Assembly (NCBI GenBank): GCA_947623305.1
Contig: CANQGQ010000008.1
Span: 77,434 to 132,461 of the forward strand
Source: an uncultured Alistipes sp.
GTDB lineage: Bacteria > Bacteroidota > Bacteroidia > Bacteroidales > Rikenellaceae
DNA length: 55,028 nt
Reading direction: 5' to 3'
Shown: one piece after another, positions 24,136 to 34,069 of the stretch
How positions within the stretch are numbered: the stretch's first letter is position 1
Layout: each line of letters starts with the position of its first letter
Made by a program: the position numbers and the translations under genes
The notes under the pieces: generated by a model
Seen by the model: the letters and a program-made list of their open reading frames with translations, nothing else
Told to the model about the DNA's origin: nothing
The model's database searches: none

Positions 24136-26421
24136 TTATAGATTGATACTCAAAGTGATGCCGAACGTGCGGGAGCGTCCGCGCTGGACGAACTCGTGGC
24201 CGATGGATTTGAAATAGAAGACGTCGTAGCGTTCGTTCGCGAGGTTGCGGCCCCAGAAATCGAGCGTGTAACGCGGGTGTTCGATGCGGATCGAGGCGTC
24301 GAACAGCGTGTAGAACGGTTGTACGAGCGTGTTTTCCTCGTTCCAGCGGATGCGGCCCGTGCCGCGCAGCCCCGCCTGCACGACCAGATCGCCTAACCAG
24401 TGCACGCCCGTCGGGAAGCTCTTCATCGCCGAAACCGAAAGGGTGTGCTGCGGTGCGTAGGGGAGGTAATTGCCGCGAAAATTCTGCCGCCCGTTGTCGT
24501 AGCGGACGAATCGGGCGTCCGTGTAGCCGTATGCGAACGACAGATCGAGCGTGCGCCACGGGGTGCATTGCATGGCTAATTCGGCGCCCCACGAACGGGT
24601 GCGGCCGGCGTTGGTCATCATGCGGCCGGTCGACGAACCCGCCGGAAAGACGGTCAGTTGCTGGTCGCGGCAGTCGATGTAGAAAAGGGCGAAATCGCCC
24701 CGCACGGCCCCCTCCATGCACGAAAAGTGGCCGCCGAATTCGTAGTTCCAACTGTATTCGGGCCGGTAGGACATGATGTCCTTTTCCTGATAACCGGCGT
24801 CCGACAGCATCGCCTGTTTCAGCTTCTCTTGCAGAATGTCCGAGAAAATCTGTGTGTTGAATCCGCCCGCCTTGTAGCCCTTGGCCACCGTGAGGTAGAG
24901 GTTGCGCTGTTCGTCGAACGCATAGAGCGCCGAGAACTTGGGCAGCAGTTCGGCATAGGTGTGTGCGATGCGGTTGCGGTCGTCGACGATGGCCGTTCGG
25001 GCGATGGGCTCGCCACCGTCGATGCGCAGCTGGTAGTCGAGCGCGCTCCGGCTGTGGTAGCGGAGCGCCGTGCGCTCGATGTCGGCGCGGAGACCGGCCG
25101 TAAAATGCCATTTGCCGACCGTGAAACGCGATTCGTGATAAACTGCCCCGCCGTAAGAGGGCATCCGGAAGTCGGAAGCGAGCAGCAGCTCGTCGGCGCC
25201 CTTCTCGAACCGGATGTTGTCTAAATGACCGTTCGCATGGGCGAAGATCAGTTCGTCGATGCCCGTCTCTTTGAACTGTACGGGCGCCTCCATCGTGCCG
25301 TGGCGGTAGAATCCGAACAGTCCGAACAGCCAGCCGTAGCGCCGGTCGTCGTGCGAACGGAAGACGAGGTCTTCGGTGAGACAATGTTCGCGCAGGGCCT
25401 GCCGCAGCGTGAAGTAGGAGAGCGGCAGAAAGTCCTGATCGAGAATCATTTCATCGTCGGAATACTGGTATCCGGTGAGGGAGGATACGGAGTACCGCGC
25501 CGCATCGTACCGGATCGTCAGCCCGTCGCTCAACAGCGTGCGCGAATAGCCGCACGGATCGTTGTAGGCGATTTCGCCGCTGCGGGCGACGATTCGCCCC
25601 TCCCGCTCGATGTCCGGCCCGACGTAGACGTAGGGATAACCGCCCTGCTCGAGCGTCGATGCGGTGAAGGTGTTGTCGATGCGCAGCCCGCGGCCGTTGC
25701 GCCATTGGAGTTTCAGCCGGCCGCCGCCCGTCCGTTCCCAATCGCACCGTTCGCCGGTCGCTTCGTTGAGGAACAAGCCGTCGCTATGCTTGAAAAATCC
25801 CGTTACGGCGATGCCCAGATCGGGGTTCAGCCGGTTGTAGCTCGATGCCCGCAGCCGAAAGGTGTTGCCGCTGGCGTATTCCATGCCGATGCGCACGCCC
25901 TCGTATTGCAGCGGCGAGAGCGTGTAGACGTTGATGACGCCCCCCATCGTGTTGCGGCCGTAGAGGGTCGATTGCGGGCCGCGCAACACCTCGATGCGTT
26001 CGACGTCGGCCAGCTCCGCGTCGAAATTGTTCTTTTGCAGAATCGGCACGTTGTCGATGTTGAGCCCGACGACCGGCTGGTCGATGCGCGCGCCCAATCC
26101 GCGCACGTAGATCGACGAGGTCATGCGCGAACCGTAGTCGGGCAGGTGGAGGTTGGGCACCTTCTGCGACAGCCCTTTCAAAGCGTCGATGTGTTCCCGC
26201 TCGATGACGCGGCTCCCTGCGATGGTCGAGGCTACGGGTTGCGAACGCAGGGCCATCCCTTGTTTGATGGCCGTTACCTGAATCCGGTCGATGACGAGGG
26301 TCGTGTCGGCCGGGGTCTCCTCGGCGAATCGGATGCCGGTTTCCTCCGCCTGAACCGGCAGAATCCCGATGACCGCCCAGAACAACGGCAGAAGGAGCGA
26401 CGCTGCACGGGAATCATTCAT
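24136..26421 (-). CDS. TonB-dependent outer-membrane receptor
   Basis: A 761-residue outer-membrane protein. After a signal peptide (1-25, ending VQAEE) comes a TonB-box-like stretch DRIQVTAIKQGM, a plug domain with VPNLHLPDYGSRMTSSIYVR and VERIEVLRGPQSTLYGRNTMGG, and a 22-strand barrel ending in the aromatic/hydrophobic C-terminus ITLSINL. It lacks the carboxypeptidase-like N-terminal extension of SusC proteins and no SusD gene follows, so a siderophore, cobalamin or metal-chelate substrate is more likely than a glycan (inference). Its start overlaps rlmH by 8 bases. Confidence 0.93.
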   Translation of the reverse strand: MNDSRAASLLLPLFWAVIGILPVQAEETGIRFAEETPADTTLVIDRIQVTAIKQGMALRSQPVASTIAGSRVIEREHIDALKGLSQKVPNLHLPDYGSRMTSSIYVRGLGARIDQPVVGLNIDNVPILQKNNFDAELADVERIEVLRGPQSTLYGRNTMGGVINVYTLSPLQYEGVRIGMEYASGNTFRLRASSYNRLNPDLGIAVTGFFKHSDGLFLNEATGERCDWERTGGGRLKLQWRNGRGLRIDNTFTASTLEQGGYPYVYVGPDIEREGRIVARSGEIAYNDPCGYSRTLLSDGLTIRYDAARYSVSSLTGYQYSDDEMILDQDFLPLSYFTLRQALREHCLTEDLVFRSHDDRRYGWLFGLFGFYRHGTMEAPVQFKETGIDELIFAHANGHLDNIRFEKGADELLLASDFRMPSYGGAVYHESRFTVGKWHFTAGLRADIERTALRYHSRSALDYQLRIDGGEPIARTAIVDDRNRIAHTYAELLPKFSALYAFDEQRNLYLTVAKGYKAGGFNTQIFSDILQEKLKQAMLSDAGYQEKDIMSYRPEYSWNYEFGGHFSCMEGAVRGDFALFYIDCRDQQLTVFPAGSSTGRMMTNAGRTRSWGAELAMQCTPWRTLDLSFAYGYTDARFVRYDNGRQNFRGNYLPYAPQHTLSVSAMKSFPTGVHWLGDLVVQAGLRGTGRIRWNEENTLVQPFYTLFDASIRIEHPRYTLDFWGRNLANERYDVFYFKSIGHEFVQRGRSRTFGITLSINL

Positions 26422-26887
26422 GGTGATAGGGCTCGTTGTTGAGGATAGCGAAGGCCCGATAGAGCTGTTCGGCGAAGAGAACCCGCACGATTTGGTGCGA
26501 GAAGGTCATGCGGGAGAGCGAGATCCGTGTGTCGGCCCGTGCATAGACCGCATCGGAAAAACCGTAGGGGCCACCGATGACCATCACGAGCCGTTTCGTG
26601 CCGCTGTTGAGGCGTTTTTGGAGCCATACGGCGAACTCCGCCGAACGCATTTCCTCGCCCCGCTCGTCGAGCAGCACGACGCAATCGGTTTCGGTGAATT
26701 GGCGCAGCAGCGTTTCGCCCTCGGCAGCGCATTGCTGGCGGGGCGTCAGGTGGCGCGTATTGCGCAAATCGGGCAGCGTCGTTATGGCGAACCGGCAATA
26801 GCGATTCACGCGCTTGGCGTAAGTCTCGACCAGCGAGGCGACCTCTTTCGAGTCGGTTTTGCCTATTACGATCAGTTCGATCTGCAT
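26414..26887 (-). CDS. rlmH: 23S rRNA (pseudouridine-1915-N3)-methyltransferase
   Basis: A 157-residue SPOUT methyltransferase. The start [16 protein letters not shown] at 26887 gives the standard N-terminus. The knotted SAM-binding C-terminus is intact: LDERGEEMRSAEFA near residue 73, VMVIGGPYGFSDAVY near 100, and LSRMTFSHQIVRVLFAEQLY followed by HHE at the end. It methylates a pseudouridine in helix 69 of 23S rRNA. Oddly placed: its start lies 16 bases inside the GH2-like gene and its end 8 bases inside the receptor gene, so ribosome translation links all three. Confidence 0.95.
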   Translation of the reverse strand: MQIELIVIGKTDSKEVASLVETYAKRVNRYCRFAITTLPDLRNTRHLTPRQQCAAEGETLLRQFTETDCVVLLDERGEEMRSAEFAVWLQKRLNSGTKRLVMVIGGPYGFSDAVYARADTRISLSRMTFSHQIVRVLFAEQLYRAFAILNNEPYHHE

Positions 26888-28224
26888 ATATCCGTGTTCC
26901 ATTCGCCGTCGGCATCTTCGTAGATGACCGGACGCACCGGTTCGACCGATTTGAGCCACTCGTAGGCTTTGTAGAGGTTGTAGCCGTTGCCCGACGGATT
27001 GCCCAGCGCATAGGCGATGACGCAGGTGAAGTTGCGCGAACGGTAATACATCGCCTGTACCCGTTGCAGATATTCATCGGCCAGCGTCGGATCGTTCGAG
27101 GGCGTGCCTCCGATGCTCCGGTCGTCGCGCCGATCGGGGGCATGGATATTCGCCCGATCGACGACGTAAAGCCCCAGTTCGTCGCACAAGGCATAAAACC
27201 ATGCCGGTTGCGGATAGTCCGGACACAGCGTGTTGTAGCCTTGCTTGCGGATTCCGAGCAGCTGCGTGCGGGTCGCCTGCTCGTCGGACGGTACGGCATT
27301 GTACCGTTTCGTTTTCAGTTCCACCTCTTTCCCGAACTGCATGAATCGCCCGTCTGCAAATTCCGGTCGTCCGAAGCCGATTTTCAGCGGCAGATACTCC
27401 TTGTAGGTGCCGTCGCGTTTCGTGAAGAGCATCACCTTGTAGAGCGGCGGGTTCTTGACGGCGGCGTTCCGGCCCGTCGTTACGGTCGGCTGCCATTTGT
27501 TCTCGTAGGCGTGGTAGATGAAGGGCTGGAAGTGCAGCGTATCGACCGAACGGCCCGGCAACGTCGTCTCGGCGATGTTGAAATCGAGCAACTTGCCCTG
27601 CGGCGAATAGATGTCGTAGCCCACCGTTACGGGTTCGTCGTAGTTGAACCGGTTCTGCACGATGATCCGCAGATCGAGCATGGCGAAGTCGCGCCCCAGC
27701 GTATCGGGCACCAGCGCGATTTCGAAGTCGCGGATCGACCGTTTTTCCTGATAATAGAGGTAGCTGCTGTCGAACGGCTTGCCGTGCACGGCCCCGCGGG
27801 CGTCGAGGCTGTCGCGGTTGTTGAACAGCACCAGTTTGAAATCGTTGGCTCCCTGCCGGATGTAGTCCGTGAGATCGAATTCGGCGGGTGTGAGCGCATC
27901 GGCTGTCTCGGCTGCCTGCCGGCCGTTCACCCACAGTTGATAGGCCGTCTGCGGGTTTTCCAGATGCAGATAGGTGCAGCCGTCGGTCCAGACATAGGGG
28001 ATTTCGATCGTTTGACCGACGACGGCCCGCAGCGGACCGTCGGTCGTGAGGCGCACTTCGGGCTGGAAGTCGATGCTGTGGCCCGAACGTGCGCGGACGC
28101 GGGATTCGGCGTCGTGGCGGGTATCGTAGGGAATGACCTCCGTGCGGTGGATGCGGCCGGTCTGCTGGGCCGTTGCGGCCGTGCAGAGGAGCAAGCCCGC
28201 ACAAAACAACAAGGCGTGTTTCAT
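26872..28224 (-). CDS. GH2-like exported protein, truncated and probably inactive
   Basis: A 450-residue protein with a signal peptide (1-20, TAATAQ). It follows the plan of GH2 beta-galactosidases: a jelly-roll sugar-binding domain (about 25-185), an immunoglobulin-like domain (about 190-310) and the start of the TIM barrel ([35 protein letters not shown]). GH2 enzymes have the acid/base Glu in GNExGNG; here the text is LGNPSGNG, with Pro410 in that place. The protein then stops 40 residues later, without the half-barrel that holds the nucleophile. So it should not hydrolyse glycosides; a binding or structural role is possible. It overlaps rlmH by 16 bases. Confidence 0.85.
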   Translation of the reverse strand: MKHALLFCAGLLLCTAATAQQTGRIHRTEVIPYDTRHDAESRVRARSGHSIDFQPEVRLTTDGPLRAVVGQTIEIPYVWTDGCTYLHLENPQTAYQLWVNGRQAAETADALTPAEFDLTDYIRQGANDFKLVLFNNRDSLDARGAVHGKPFDSSYLYYQEKRSIRDFEIALVPDTLGRDFAMLDLRIIVQNRFNYDEPVTVGYDIYSPQGKLLDFNIAETTLPGRSVDTLHFQPFIYHAYENKWQPTVTTGRNAAVKNPPLYKVMLFTKRDGTYKEYLPLKIGFGRPEFADGRFMQFGKEVELKTKRYNAVPSDEQATRTQLLGIRKQGYNTLCPDYPQPAWFYALCDELGLYVVDRANIHAPDRRDDRSIGGTPSNDPTLADEYLQRVQAMYYRSRNFTCVIAYALGNPSGNGYNLYKAYEWLKSVEPVRPVIYEDADGEWNTDICRSN

Positions 28225-28256
28225 GGCGTGTCGATGTAAGGCGGTATATAAGTAGA

Positions 28257-28287
28257 CAAAGGTACCTTTTTTTTGACAAATCGCAAA
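28257..28287 (-). promoter_or_regulatory. promoter of the GH2-like/rlmH/receptor operon
   Basis: On the minus strand, -33 TTTG (28284-28287), a 19-base spacer, then -7 TACCTTTG (28257-28264): a perfect Bacteroidota promoter, 33 bases before the GH2-like ATG. It interlocks with the asnS promoter on the other strand. Confidence 0.85.
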
Positions 28288-28302
28288 TTATCGCTAACTT
28301 TG
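28272..28302 (+). promoter_or_regulatory. promoter of asnS
   Basis: -33 TTTG (28272-28275), 19-base spacer, -7 TAACTTTG (28295-28302): full consensus. Its -33 box lies between the -33 and -7 boxes of the divergent minus-strand promoter, so the two polymerases cannot bind together. Leader to asnS is about 60 bases. Confidence 0.85.
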
Positions 28303-28370
28303 GCAACTCGGAAGAAATCTTCGCTACGAAGAATCGCTTTCGCTGCTTATGCGAATTAAAGGAAAAAGAT

Positions 28371-29759
28371 ATGAAAACGCAACGGATTGTTGAGATTCTG
28401 AAATCGGGCGTCGCGGATACCGACCTCACCGTACAGGGTTGGGTGCGTACCAAACGCGGCAATAAAAATGTGGCGTTCATTGCATTGAACGACGGTTCGT
28501 GCGCCGCCAACTTGCAGATCGTCGTCGACTTGGCGCAAATTTCCGAATCGGTGCTGAAAAACATCACGACCGGCGCCTGCATCCGGGTCGACGGCCGGTT
28601 GGTCGCTTCGCCCGCTTCGGGGCAGCGCGTCGAGGTACAGGCAAAAGCGATCGAGGTCTATGGCACGGCCGATCCCGAAACCTATCCCTTGCAGAAAAAG
28701 GGCCATTCGTTGGAGTTCCTGCGCGACATCGCCTATCTGCGTCCGCGTACCAATACGTTCGGCGCCGTGCTCCGCATCCGGCACGCCATGGCCTACGCCA
28801 TCCACGAGTATTTCAATAAGAACGGATTTTATTACTTCCATACGCCGATCATTACCGCTTCGGATTGCGAGGGCGCCGGCGCGATGTTTCAGGTAACGAC
28901 CCTCGATCTGGACAACCTGCCCAAAAACGAGGAGGGCAAGGTCGATTATACGCAGGATTTCTTCGGCAAATCGTGCAACCTGACCGTCTCGGGCCAGTTG
29001 GAGGGCGAGCTCGGTGCGTTGGCTTTGGGACGTATCTATACGTTCGGCCCGACGTTCCGCGCCGAAAATTCGAATACGCCGCGCCATGCGTCGGAGTTCT
29101 GGATGATCGAACCCGAGGCCGCTTTCTTCGACCTGGAGGACAACATGGAACTGGCCGAAGATTTTCTCAAATATCTGATCCAATATGCGTTGGACAACTG
29201 TGCCGAAGATCTGGCCTTCATGAACAAGATGTGGGATCCGGAACTGCTCGACCGCCTGCATTTCGTCGTGGAACACGATTTCAAGCGGCTGGAGTACACC
29301 GAGGGCATCGAAATTTTGAAGGCCTCGGGCCGCAAGTTCGAATTCCCGTGCGACTGGGGCTGCGACCTCCAGTCGGAACACGAACGCTATCTGGTCGAGG
29401 AGCATTTCAAGCGTCCGGTTATCCTCATCAACTATCCGAAGGATATCAAGGCCTTCTACATGAAACAGAACGACGACGGCAAGACCGTGCGCGGAATGGA
29501 CGTCCTTTTCCCGAAAATCGGCGAAATTATCGGCGGTTCGGAGCGCGAGGCCGATTATGGCAAACTTCATGCAAGGGTGCAGGAACTCGGCATGAACGAG
29601 CGCGAGTTGTGGTGGTATCTGGATACCCGTCGCTGGGGATCGGCGCCGCACTCGGGATTCGGTTTGGGATTCGACCGCCTGCTGATTTTCGTTACCGGAT
29701 TGACGAACATCCGCGATGTGCAGCCTTTCCCGCGTACGCCGCAGCACGCCGATTTCTGA
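28371..29759 (+). CDS. asnS: asparaginyl-tRNA synthetase
   Basis: A 462-residue class IIb synthetase (E. coli 466). N-terminal OB-fold anticodon domain ([20 protein letters not shown]), then the class II motifs: [40 protein letters not shown] (motif 2 with its Arg) and [16 protein letters not shown] (motif 3). The RAENSNT wording separates it from aspartyl and lysyl enzymes. ATG 28371 chosen because it follows the promoter and yields the family N-terminus; upstream in-frame codons run through the promoter. Confidence 0.97.
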   Translation: MKTQRIVEILKSGVADTDLTVQGWVRTKRGNKNVAFIALNDGSCAANLQIVVDLAQISESVLKNITTGACIRVDGRLVASPASGQRVEVQAKAIEVYGTADPETYPLQKKGHSLEFLRDIAYLRPRTNTFGAVLRIRHAMAYAIHEYFNKNGFYYFHTPIITASDCEGAGAMFQVTTLDLDNLPKNEEGKVDYTQDFFGKSCNLTVSGQLEGELGALALGRIYTFGPTFRAENSNTPRHASEFWMIEPEAAFFDLEDNMELAEDFLKYLIQYALDNCAEDLAFMNKMWDPELLDRLHFVVEHDFKRLEYTEGIEILKASGRKFEFPCDWGCDLQSEHERYLVEEHFKRPVILINYPKDIKAFYMKQNDDGKTVRGMDVLFPKIGEIIGGSEREADYGKLHARVQELGMNERELWWYLDTRRWGSAPHSGFGLGFDRLLIFVTGLTNIRDVQPFPRTPQHADF

Positions 29760-29856
29760 TCGAACGCAGGAAAATCGAACTTCGGGAACCGGCTCGGCGC
29801 GGCACGCATGCCGACGGAGCTTCGGCTCCCGATGTTGATTTTTTATTAGGAAGAAC

Positions 29857-31281
29857 ATGGCAATCAATCAGAAGCAGATTTTGTCGCTTCAGCAGAAGCT
29901 CTCTCCGCAGCAGATTCAGATGATCAAGCTGCTGGAGCTGCCGACCGTGCAGTTGGAGCAGCGCATCAAGCAGGAGATCGAGGATAACATCGTGTTGGAA
30001 GAGGAGGAGCGCCCGGCCGAGGAGACGGAGGAACAGCCGCAACAAATATCTGTGGACGAATATCTGCGCGACGACGATACCCCTTCCTACAAGAGTCGCA
30101 TCAACAACTTTTCGAAGGACGACAAGCAGCGGCCGGTCTATCTGACCGAGGGTCGTTCGCTGCACGAATATCTGATCGAGCAGTTGGGCTACCGCAACTT
30201 GTCGGAGCGCGATCGGAAACTGGCGGTCTATTTGGTGGGCAGCATCGACGAGGACGGTTATCTGCGTCGCGACTTGGAGTCGGTGGCCGACGACATCGCT
30301 TTCACGGTGGGCATCGAGACTACGGCGGATGAACTGGAACGCCTGCTGGACATCATTCACGAACTGGAACCGGCCGGCGTCGGAGCCCGCAACTTGCAGG
30401 AGTGCCTCCTGTTGCAGATGGCGCAGAAAAAACTCAATACCCGTGCCCGCCGGTTGGCCCGCAAGATATTGGCCTCCTATTTCGACGAATTCGTCAAGAA
30501 GCATTACGAGAAATTGATGTCGCGTTTGCAGGTCTCCGAGGAGGATTTCCGCGAAGCGATCGCCGAAATTCGACGCTTGTCGCCCAAGCCCGGCAACCTC
30601 TACGCCGAGGGCGGAACCGACACGACGCCTTACATCATTCCCGATTTCCTGCTCGATTATCAAGACGGTCGTTTTTCGTTGTCGCTGAACTCCTACAATG
30701 TGCCCGAAGTGCGCATCAATCACCGGTATATGGAGATGATCCGCGACATGGTCGCGTCCGACGGAACCGTGAAGGAGCGGGACAAGGAGGCGTTGCAGTT
30801 CGTCAAGAACAAAATCGACTCGGCGAAGTGGTTCATTTCGGCCATCAAGCAGCGCCACGACACGTTGATGCGGACGATGCAGACCATTCTGGATTACCAG
30901 ACCGAGTATTTCAAAGATGGCGACCAGTCGAAGCTCCGTCCGATGATTCTCAAGGACATCGCCGATCGTACGGGATTGGACGTATCGACCATTTCGCGCG
31001 TGGTGAACAGTAAATACGTGCAAACGCAGTTCGGTATCATCCTGTTGAAATCGCTCTTTTCGGAGGCGATGCAGACCGAGAGCGGCGAGGAGGTGTCGAG
31101 CTATGAGATCAAGAATATCCTTCAGCAGTGCATCGACGACGAGGAGAAGCGTCATCCGTTGACGGACGAGACGTTGATGGACATTCTCAACGCCAAGGGA
31201 TACCGCATCGCCCGACGTACGGTGGCGAAATATCGCGAGATGCTGGGCATTCCGGTCGCGCGTCTGCGGAAACAGATTTGA
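29857..31281 (+). CDS. rpoN: RNA polymerase sigma-54 factor
   Basis: A 474-residue sigma-54. Region I is the Gln-rich activator-response segment (QKQILSLQQKLSPQQIQMIK, residues 4-23); region II is short and acidic (EEEERPAEETEEQ, about 50-62); the core-binding part and helix-turn-helix follow (DIADRTGLDVSTISRVVNSK, about 367-386); the RpoN box ARRTVAKYRE is near residue 455. It directs transcription from -24/-12 promoters with enhancer-binding proteins; no such activator gene is in this window. It starts 97 bases after asnS. Confidence 0.96.
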   Translation: MAINQKQILSLQQKLSPQQIQMIKLLELPTVQLEQRIKQEIEDNIVLEEEERPAEETEEQPQQISVDEYLRDDDTPSYKSRINNFSKDDKQRPVYLTEGRSLHEYLIEQLGYRNLSERDRKLAVYLVGSIDEDGYLRRDLESVADDIAFTVGIETTADELERLLDIIHELEPAGVGARNLQECLLLQMAQKKLNTRARRLARKILASYFDEFVKKHYEKLMSRLQVSEEDFREAIAEIRRLSPKPGNLYAEGGTDTTPYIIPDFLLDYQDGRFSLSLNSYNVPEVRINHRYMEMIRDMVASDGTVKERDKEALQFVKNKIDSAKWFISAIKQRHDTLMRTMQTILDYQTEYFKDGDQSKLRPMILKDIADRTGLDVSTISRVVNSKYVQTQFGIILLKSLFSEAMQTESGEEVSSYEIKNILQQCIDDEEKRHPLTDETLMDILNAKGYRIARRTVAKYREMLGIPVARLRKQI

Positions 31282-31434
31282 TGCGGCGAAGAACGGGCGA
31301 TTGGCTCGTGCTTCACAAATTTGCCATTGAGCACAGACCCGCTCGATTGCACCCTTGCCGCTTTGCCGAACGACAACTCCACCGGACGACTCCTTGCTGC
31401 TGGATCGACTGACGACCCGACCGAACGATAAAAA

Positions 31435-32055
31435 ATGAAGACGACGATGAATTACACGCGATGGGCGAACGTCCTTTCATGGGCCCTGCACCCTTTTTTG
31501 CAGCCGCTTTACTTGATTACGCTCCTGTTGACTTGTACGGCTTTTGCCGGTTACTCATGGACTGTGCGGCTTTATCTGTGGGGCGTGGTCATCCTCTACA
31601 CGATGTTGATCCCCGTGCTTGCACTCTGTATTTTGCGGGCGCTCGGACGTCTTTCCGATTACCGCATCGACAACCGTAACGAACGGACTTTGCCGTTGTT
31701 GATCGGTGCGGTGTGTTATCTTTTGTGCGCGCTGACTTTGAGCCGGATCGGTTCGGCCGTCTTCATCCGCAAGTTCATGGTGGCGGCCGCCTGTTGCGAG
31801 TTGATGGCGCTGTTCGTCTCGTTGCGGTGGAAAATCAGCCTGCATCTGACGGGCATGGGTGCTTTGACTGCCATGTTCGTTACGATGAACTTCATCGGCG
31901 TCGGGAACATGCTTCTGCCGTTGTCCGTCATCGTGCTTGCTTCGGGGGTCTTGGCTTCCGCCCGCCTCTACCTGGGGTGCCACAACGGTGCTCAAATCTT
32001 CGCCGGCTTCTGCGGCGGCTTCGTCGTCGCGACGTTGGCCGTCTTGTTTTTGTAA
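31435..32055 (+). CDS. PAP2-like membrane protein with altered active site
   Basis: A 206-residue protein with about six membrane helices. The layout is that of type 2 phosphatidic acid phosphatases: a charged RIDNRNERTLP (77-87) where the KX6RP motif would lie, SLH (135-137) in place of SGH, and ARLYLGCHNGAQ (176-187) in place of SRX5HX3D, with the Asp replaced by Gln187. Arg177 and His183 are kept. Relatives with this wording occur in Bacteroidota; whether they are active is unknown to me. ATG 31447 is an alternative start. It lies 153 bases after rpoN, a gap with no clear signal. Confidence 0.75.
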   Translation: MKTTMNYTRWANVLSWALHPFLQPLYLITLLLTCTAFAGYSWTVRLYLWGVVILYTMLIPVLALCILRALGRLSDYRIDNRNERTLPLLIGAVCYLLCALTLSRIGSAVFIRKFMVAAACCELMALFVSLRWKISLHLTGMGALTAMFVTMNFIGVGNMLLPLSVIVLASGVLASARLYLGCHNGAQIFAGFCGGFVVATLAVLFL

Positions 32056-32142
32056 TCCGTTACACGCAACTCCCTTTACGCCACGGAGGCGGGGCCTCGG
32101 TGAAATAGCCGTCGCCCGTAGTCCGTCCGCTTCAGAAAGCGA

Positions 32143-34065
32143 TCACTTTTCTAAGTCTTCGAGCCAGATCGTCGCCATCGCATCCGACGGCATCCGCCAG
32201 TCGCCGCGCGGCGAAAGAGCTACCGAACCGACCTTCGGGCCGTCGGGCATCGCCGAACGTTTGAACTGTTGGGCGAAGAACCGCCGGAGAAAGACCGTCA
32301 GCCATTTGCGGATGGTCGCCCGATCGTAGCTGCCGCGGAAAGCCTGTTCGGCTAACAGCAGGATTTTGGCCGGACGGTAACCCGCCCGCACGAAGTTATA
32401 AAGGAAAAAATCGTGCAATTCATACGGGCCGACCAAATCTTCGGTCTTTTGGGCGATTTTTCCGTCCGCATCGGCCGGTAGCAGTTCCGGACTGACCGGC
32501 GTGTCGATGATGTCCAGCAGCGTCGCGCGGGTTGCAGCGTCCGGCTCCGTGTCGGCCGCCCATTTTACCAAGTGGCGGACGAGCGTTTTTGGAACCGATG
32601 CGTTGACGCCGTACATCGACATCTGATCGCCGTTGTAGGTCGCCCAGCCGAGTGCCAACTCGCTCAGATCGCCGGTGCCGACGACCAATCCGCCTTCCAT
32701 ATTGGCCACATCCATCAGAATCTGCGTGCGTTCGCGGGCCTGTGCGTTTTCGTAGGCCGCCGAACGGTCGGAAGCATCCAGTCCGATGTCGGAAAAATGT
32801 TGTTCGCAGGCTTTGCCGATGGGAATCTCGCGTACCGTAACTCCCAAACCGTGCATCAACTCCAGCGCATTGTGGTAGGTGCGTCCCGTGGTGCCGAACC
32901 CCGGCATGGTGATGCCGATGATCCCTTTGCGGTCGAGTTGCAACAGATCGAACGTGCGCACGGCGACCAGCAGGGCCAGCGTCGAATCCAGCCCGCCCGA
33001 GATGCCGATGACCGCTTTCGTGCAGTGCGTGTGCTCCAGACGACGGGCCAATCCGTGCGCTTGTATATGAAACAGCTCTTCGCACCGTTCGCTGCGGCGT
33101 TTTTCGTCCTGCGGCACGAACGGCATCGGGTCGATGTCGCGGTCGAGGGCCGCTGCCCGCAACCCCTCGGGCACCTCCATTTCGATGACCGTGTTTTCGG
33201 TCGTGGCTTCATTCATGCGGAACGAGGTGTTGCGACGCCGTTCGAACTCCAACCGTTCGATGTCCACATCTGCGACGGTCAGCCGTTCCTCCAATGAGAA
33301 ACGCTCCGCTTCGCGCAGAATGGCGCCGTTTTCGGCGATCAGCGCATTGCCGGCGAATACGAGATCGGTCGACGATTCACCGAATCCCGCCGAACAATAG
33401 ACGTAGGCTGCATGCGTGCGCGACGACTGCTGAGCTACCAACTGCCGCAGATAGTCGTATTTCCCTGCGCTTTCGGGCGATGCCGAAAGGTTGAAAATGA
33501 CTTTGGCGCCGTTCTGCGCCAGATGCGACGAGGGCGGAACGGCCGTCCATAGGTCTTCGCAGATTTCCACCCCGAATTCCGTCCCGTTGACCTCGAAGGT
33601 CAGCCCCGCACCGAAATCGGCCTCTTGTCCGGCCACGTGGATGGTTTCGTCTTCGATGCCCGCGCCCGAAGCGAACCAGCGGACTTCGTAAAATTCGCCG
33701 TAATTCGGAATGTAAGTCTTGGGAACGACGCCCAGCACACGTCCTTGTGCGATGACGGCTGCGCAGTTGTAGAGGGCCGAGCCGTGGCGCAGCGGCGCGC
33801 CGACGATCCACGTCAGCGGCAGCTTGCGCGAGGCCTTGACGATCTCCGACAACGCATGATCGGCCGCATCGAGCAGCGCGGATTGCAGGAACAGATCGCC
33901 GCAGGTGTAGGCCGTAACAGCCAGTTCGGGATAGACCACGATTTCGACGCCGCGTTGGGCGGCTTGTTCCGCCAGCGCGATGATGCGCTCGGCATTGGCT
34001 GCGCAGTCGGCTACGCTTACGTGCGGAATGGCCGCCGCGACCTTGAGAAATCCGAAATGATCCAT
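32143..34065 (-). CDS. nadE: glutamine-dependent NAD+ synthetase
   Basis: A 640-residue two-domain enzyme that amidates deamido-NAD. The N-terminal nitrilase domain (1 to about 280) frees ammonia from glutamine with a Glu-Lys-Cys triad visible in [29 protein letters not shown] and GVEICEDLW. The C-terminal synthetase has the P-loop [11 protein letters not shown] (about 345) and [22 protein letters not shown] further on. Last gene of a minus-strand set after pepT (4-base gap). Confidence 0.96.
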   Translation of the reverse strand: MDHFGFLKVAAAIPHVSVADCAANAERIIALAEQAAQRGVEIVVYPELAVTAYTCGDLFLQSALLDAADHALSEIVKASRKLPLTWIVGAPLRHGSALYNCAAVIAQGRVLGVVPKTYIPNYGEFYEVRWFASGAGIEDETIHVAGQEADFGAGLTFEVNGTEFGVEICEDLWTAVPPSSHLAQNGAKVIFNLSASPESAGKYDYLRQLVAQQSSRTHAAYVYCSAGFGESSTDLVFAGNALIAENGAILREAERFSLEERLTVADVDIERLEFERRRNTSFRMNEATTENTVIEMEVPEGLRAAALDRDIDPMPFVPQDEKRRSERCEELFHIQAHGLARRLEHTHCTKAVIGISGGLDSTLALLVAVRTFDLLQLDRKGIIGITMPGFGTTGRTYHNALELMHGLGVTVREIPIGKACEQHFSDIGLDASDRSAAYENAQARERTQILMDVANMEGGLVVGTGDLSELALGWATYNGDQMSMYGVNASVPKTLVRHLVKWAADTEPDAATRATLLDIIDTPVSPELLPADADGKIAQKTEDLVGPYELHDFFLYNFVRAGYRPAKILLLAEQAFRGSYDRATIRKWLTVFLRRFFAQQFKRSAMPDGPKVGSVALSPRGDWRMPSDAMATIWLEDLEK

Positions 34066-34069
34066 GACG

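Noticed and set aside
23999..25384. 461-codon minus-strand frame overlapping the TonB receptor in another frame
   Set aside because: Most of it is an out-of-frame reading of the receptor. Only its last 41 codons, after the receptor stop, are kept as a possible small gene.
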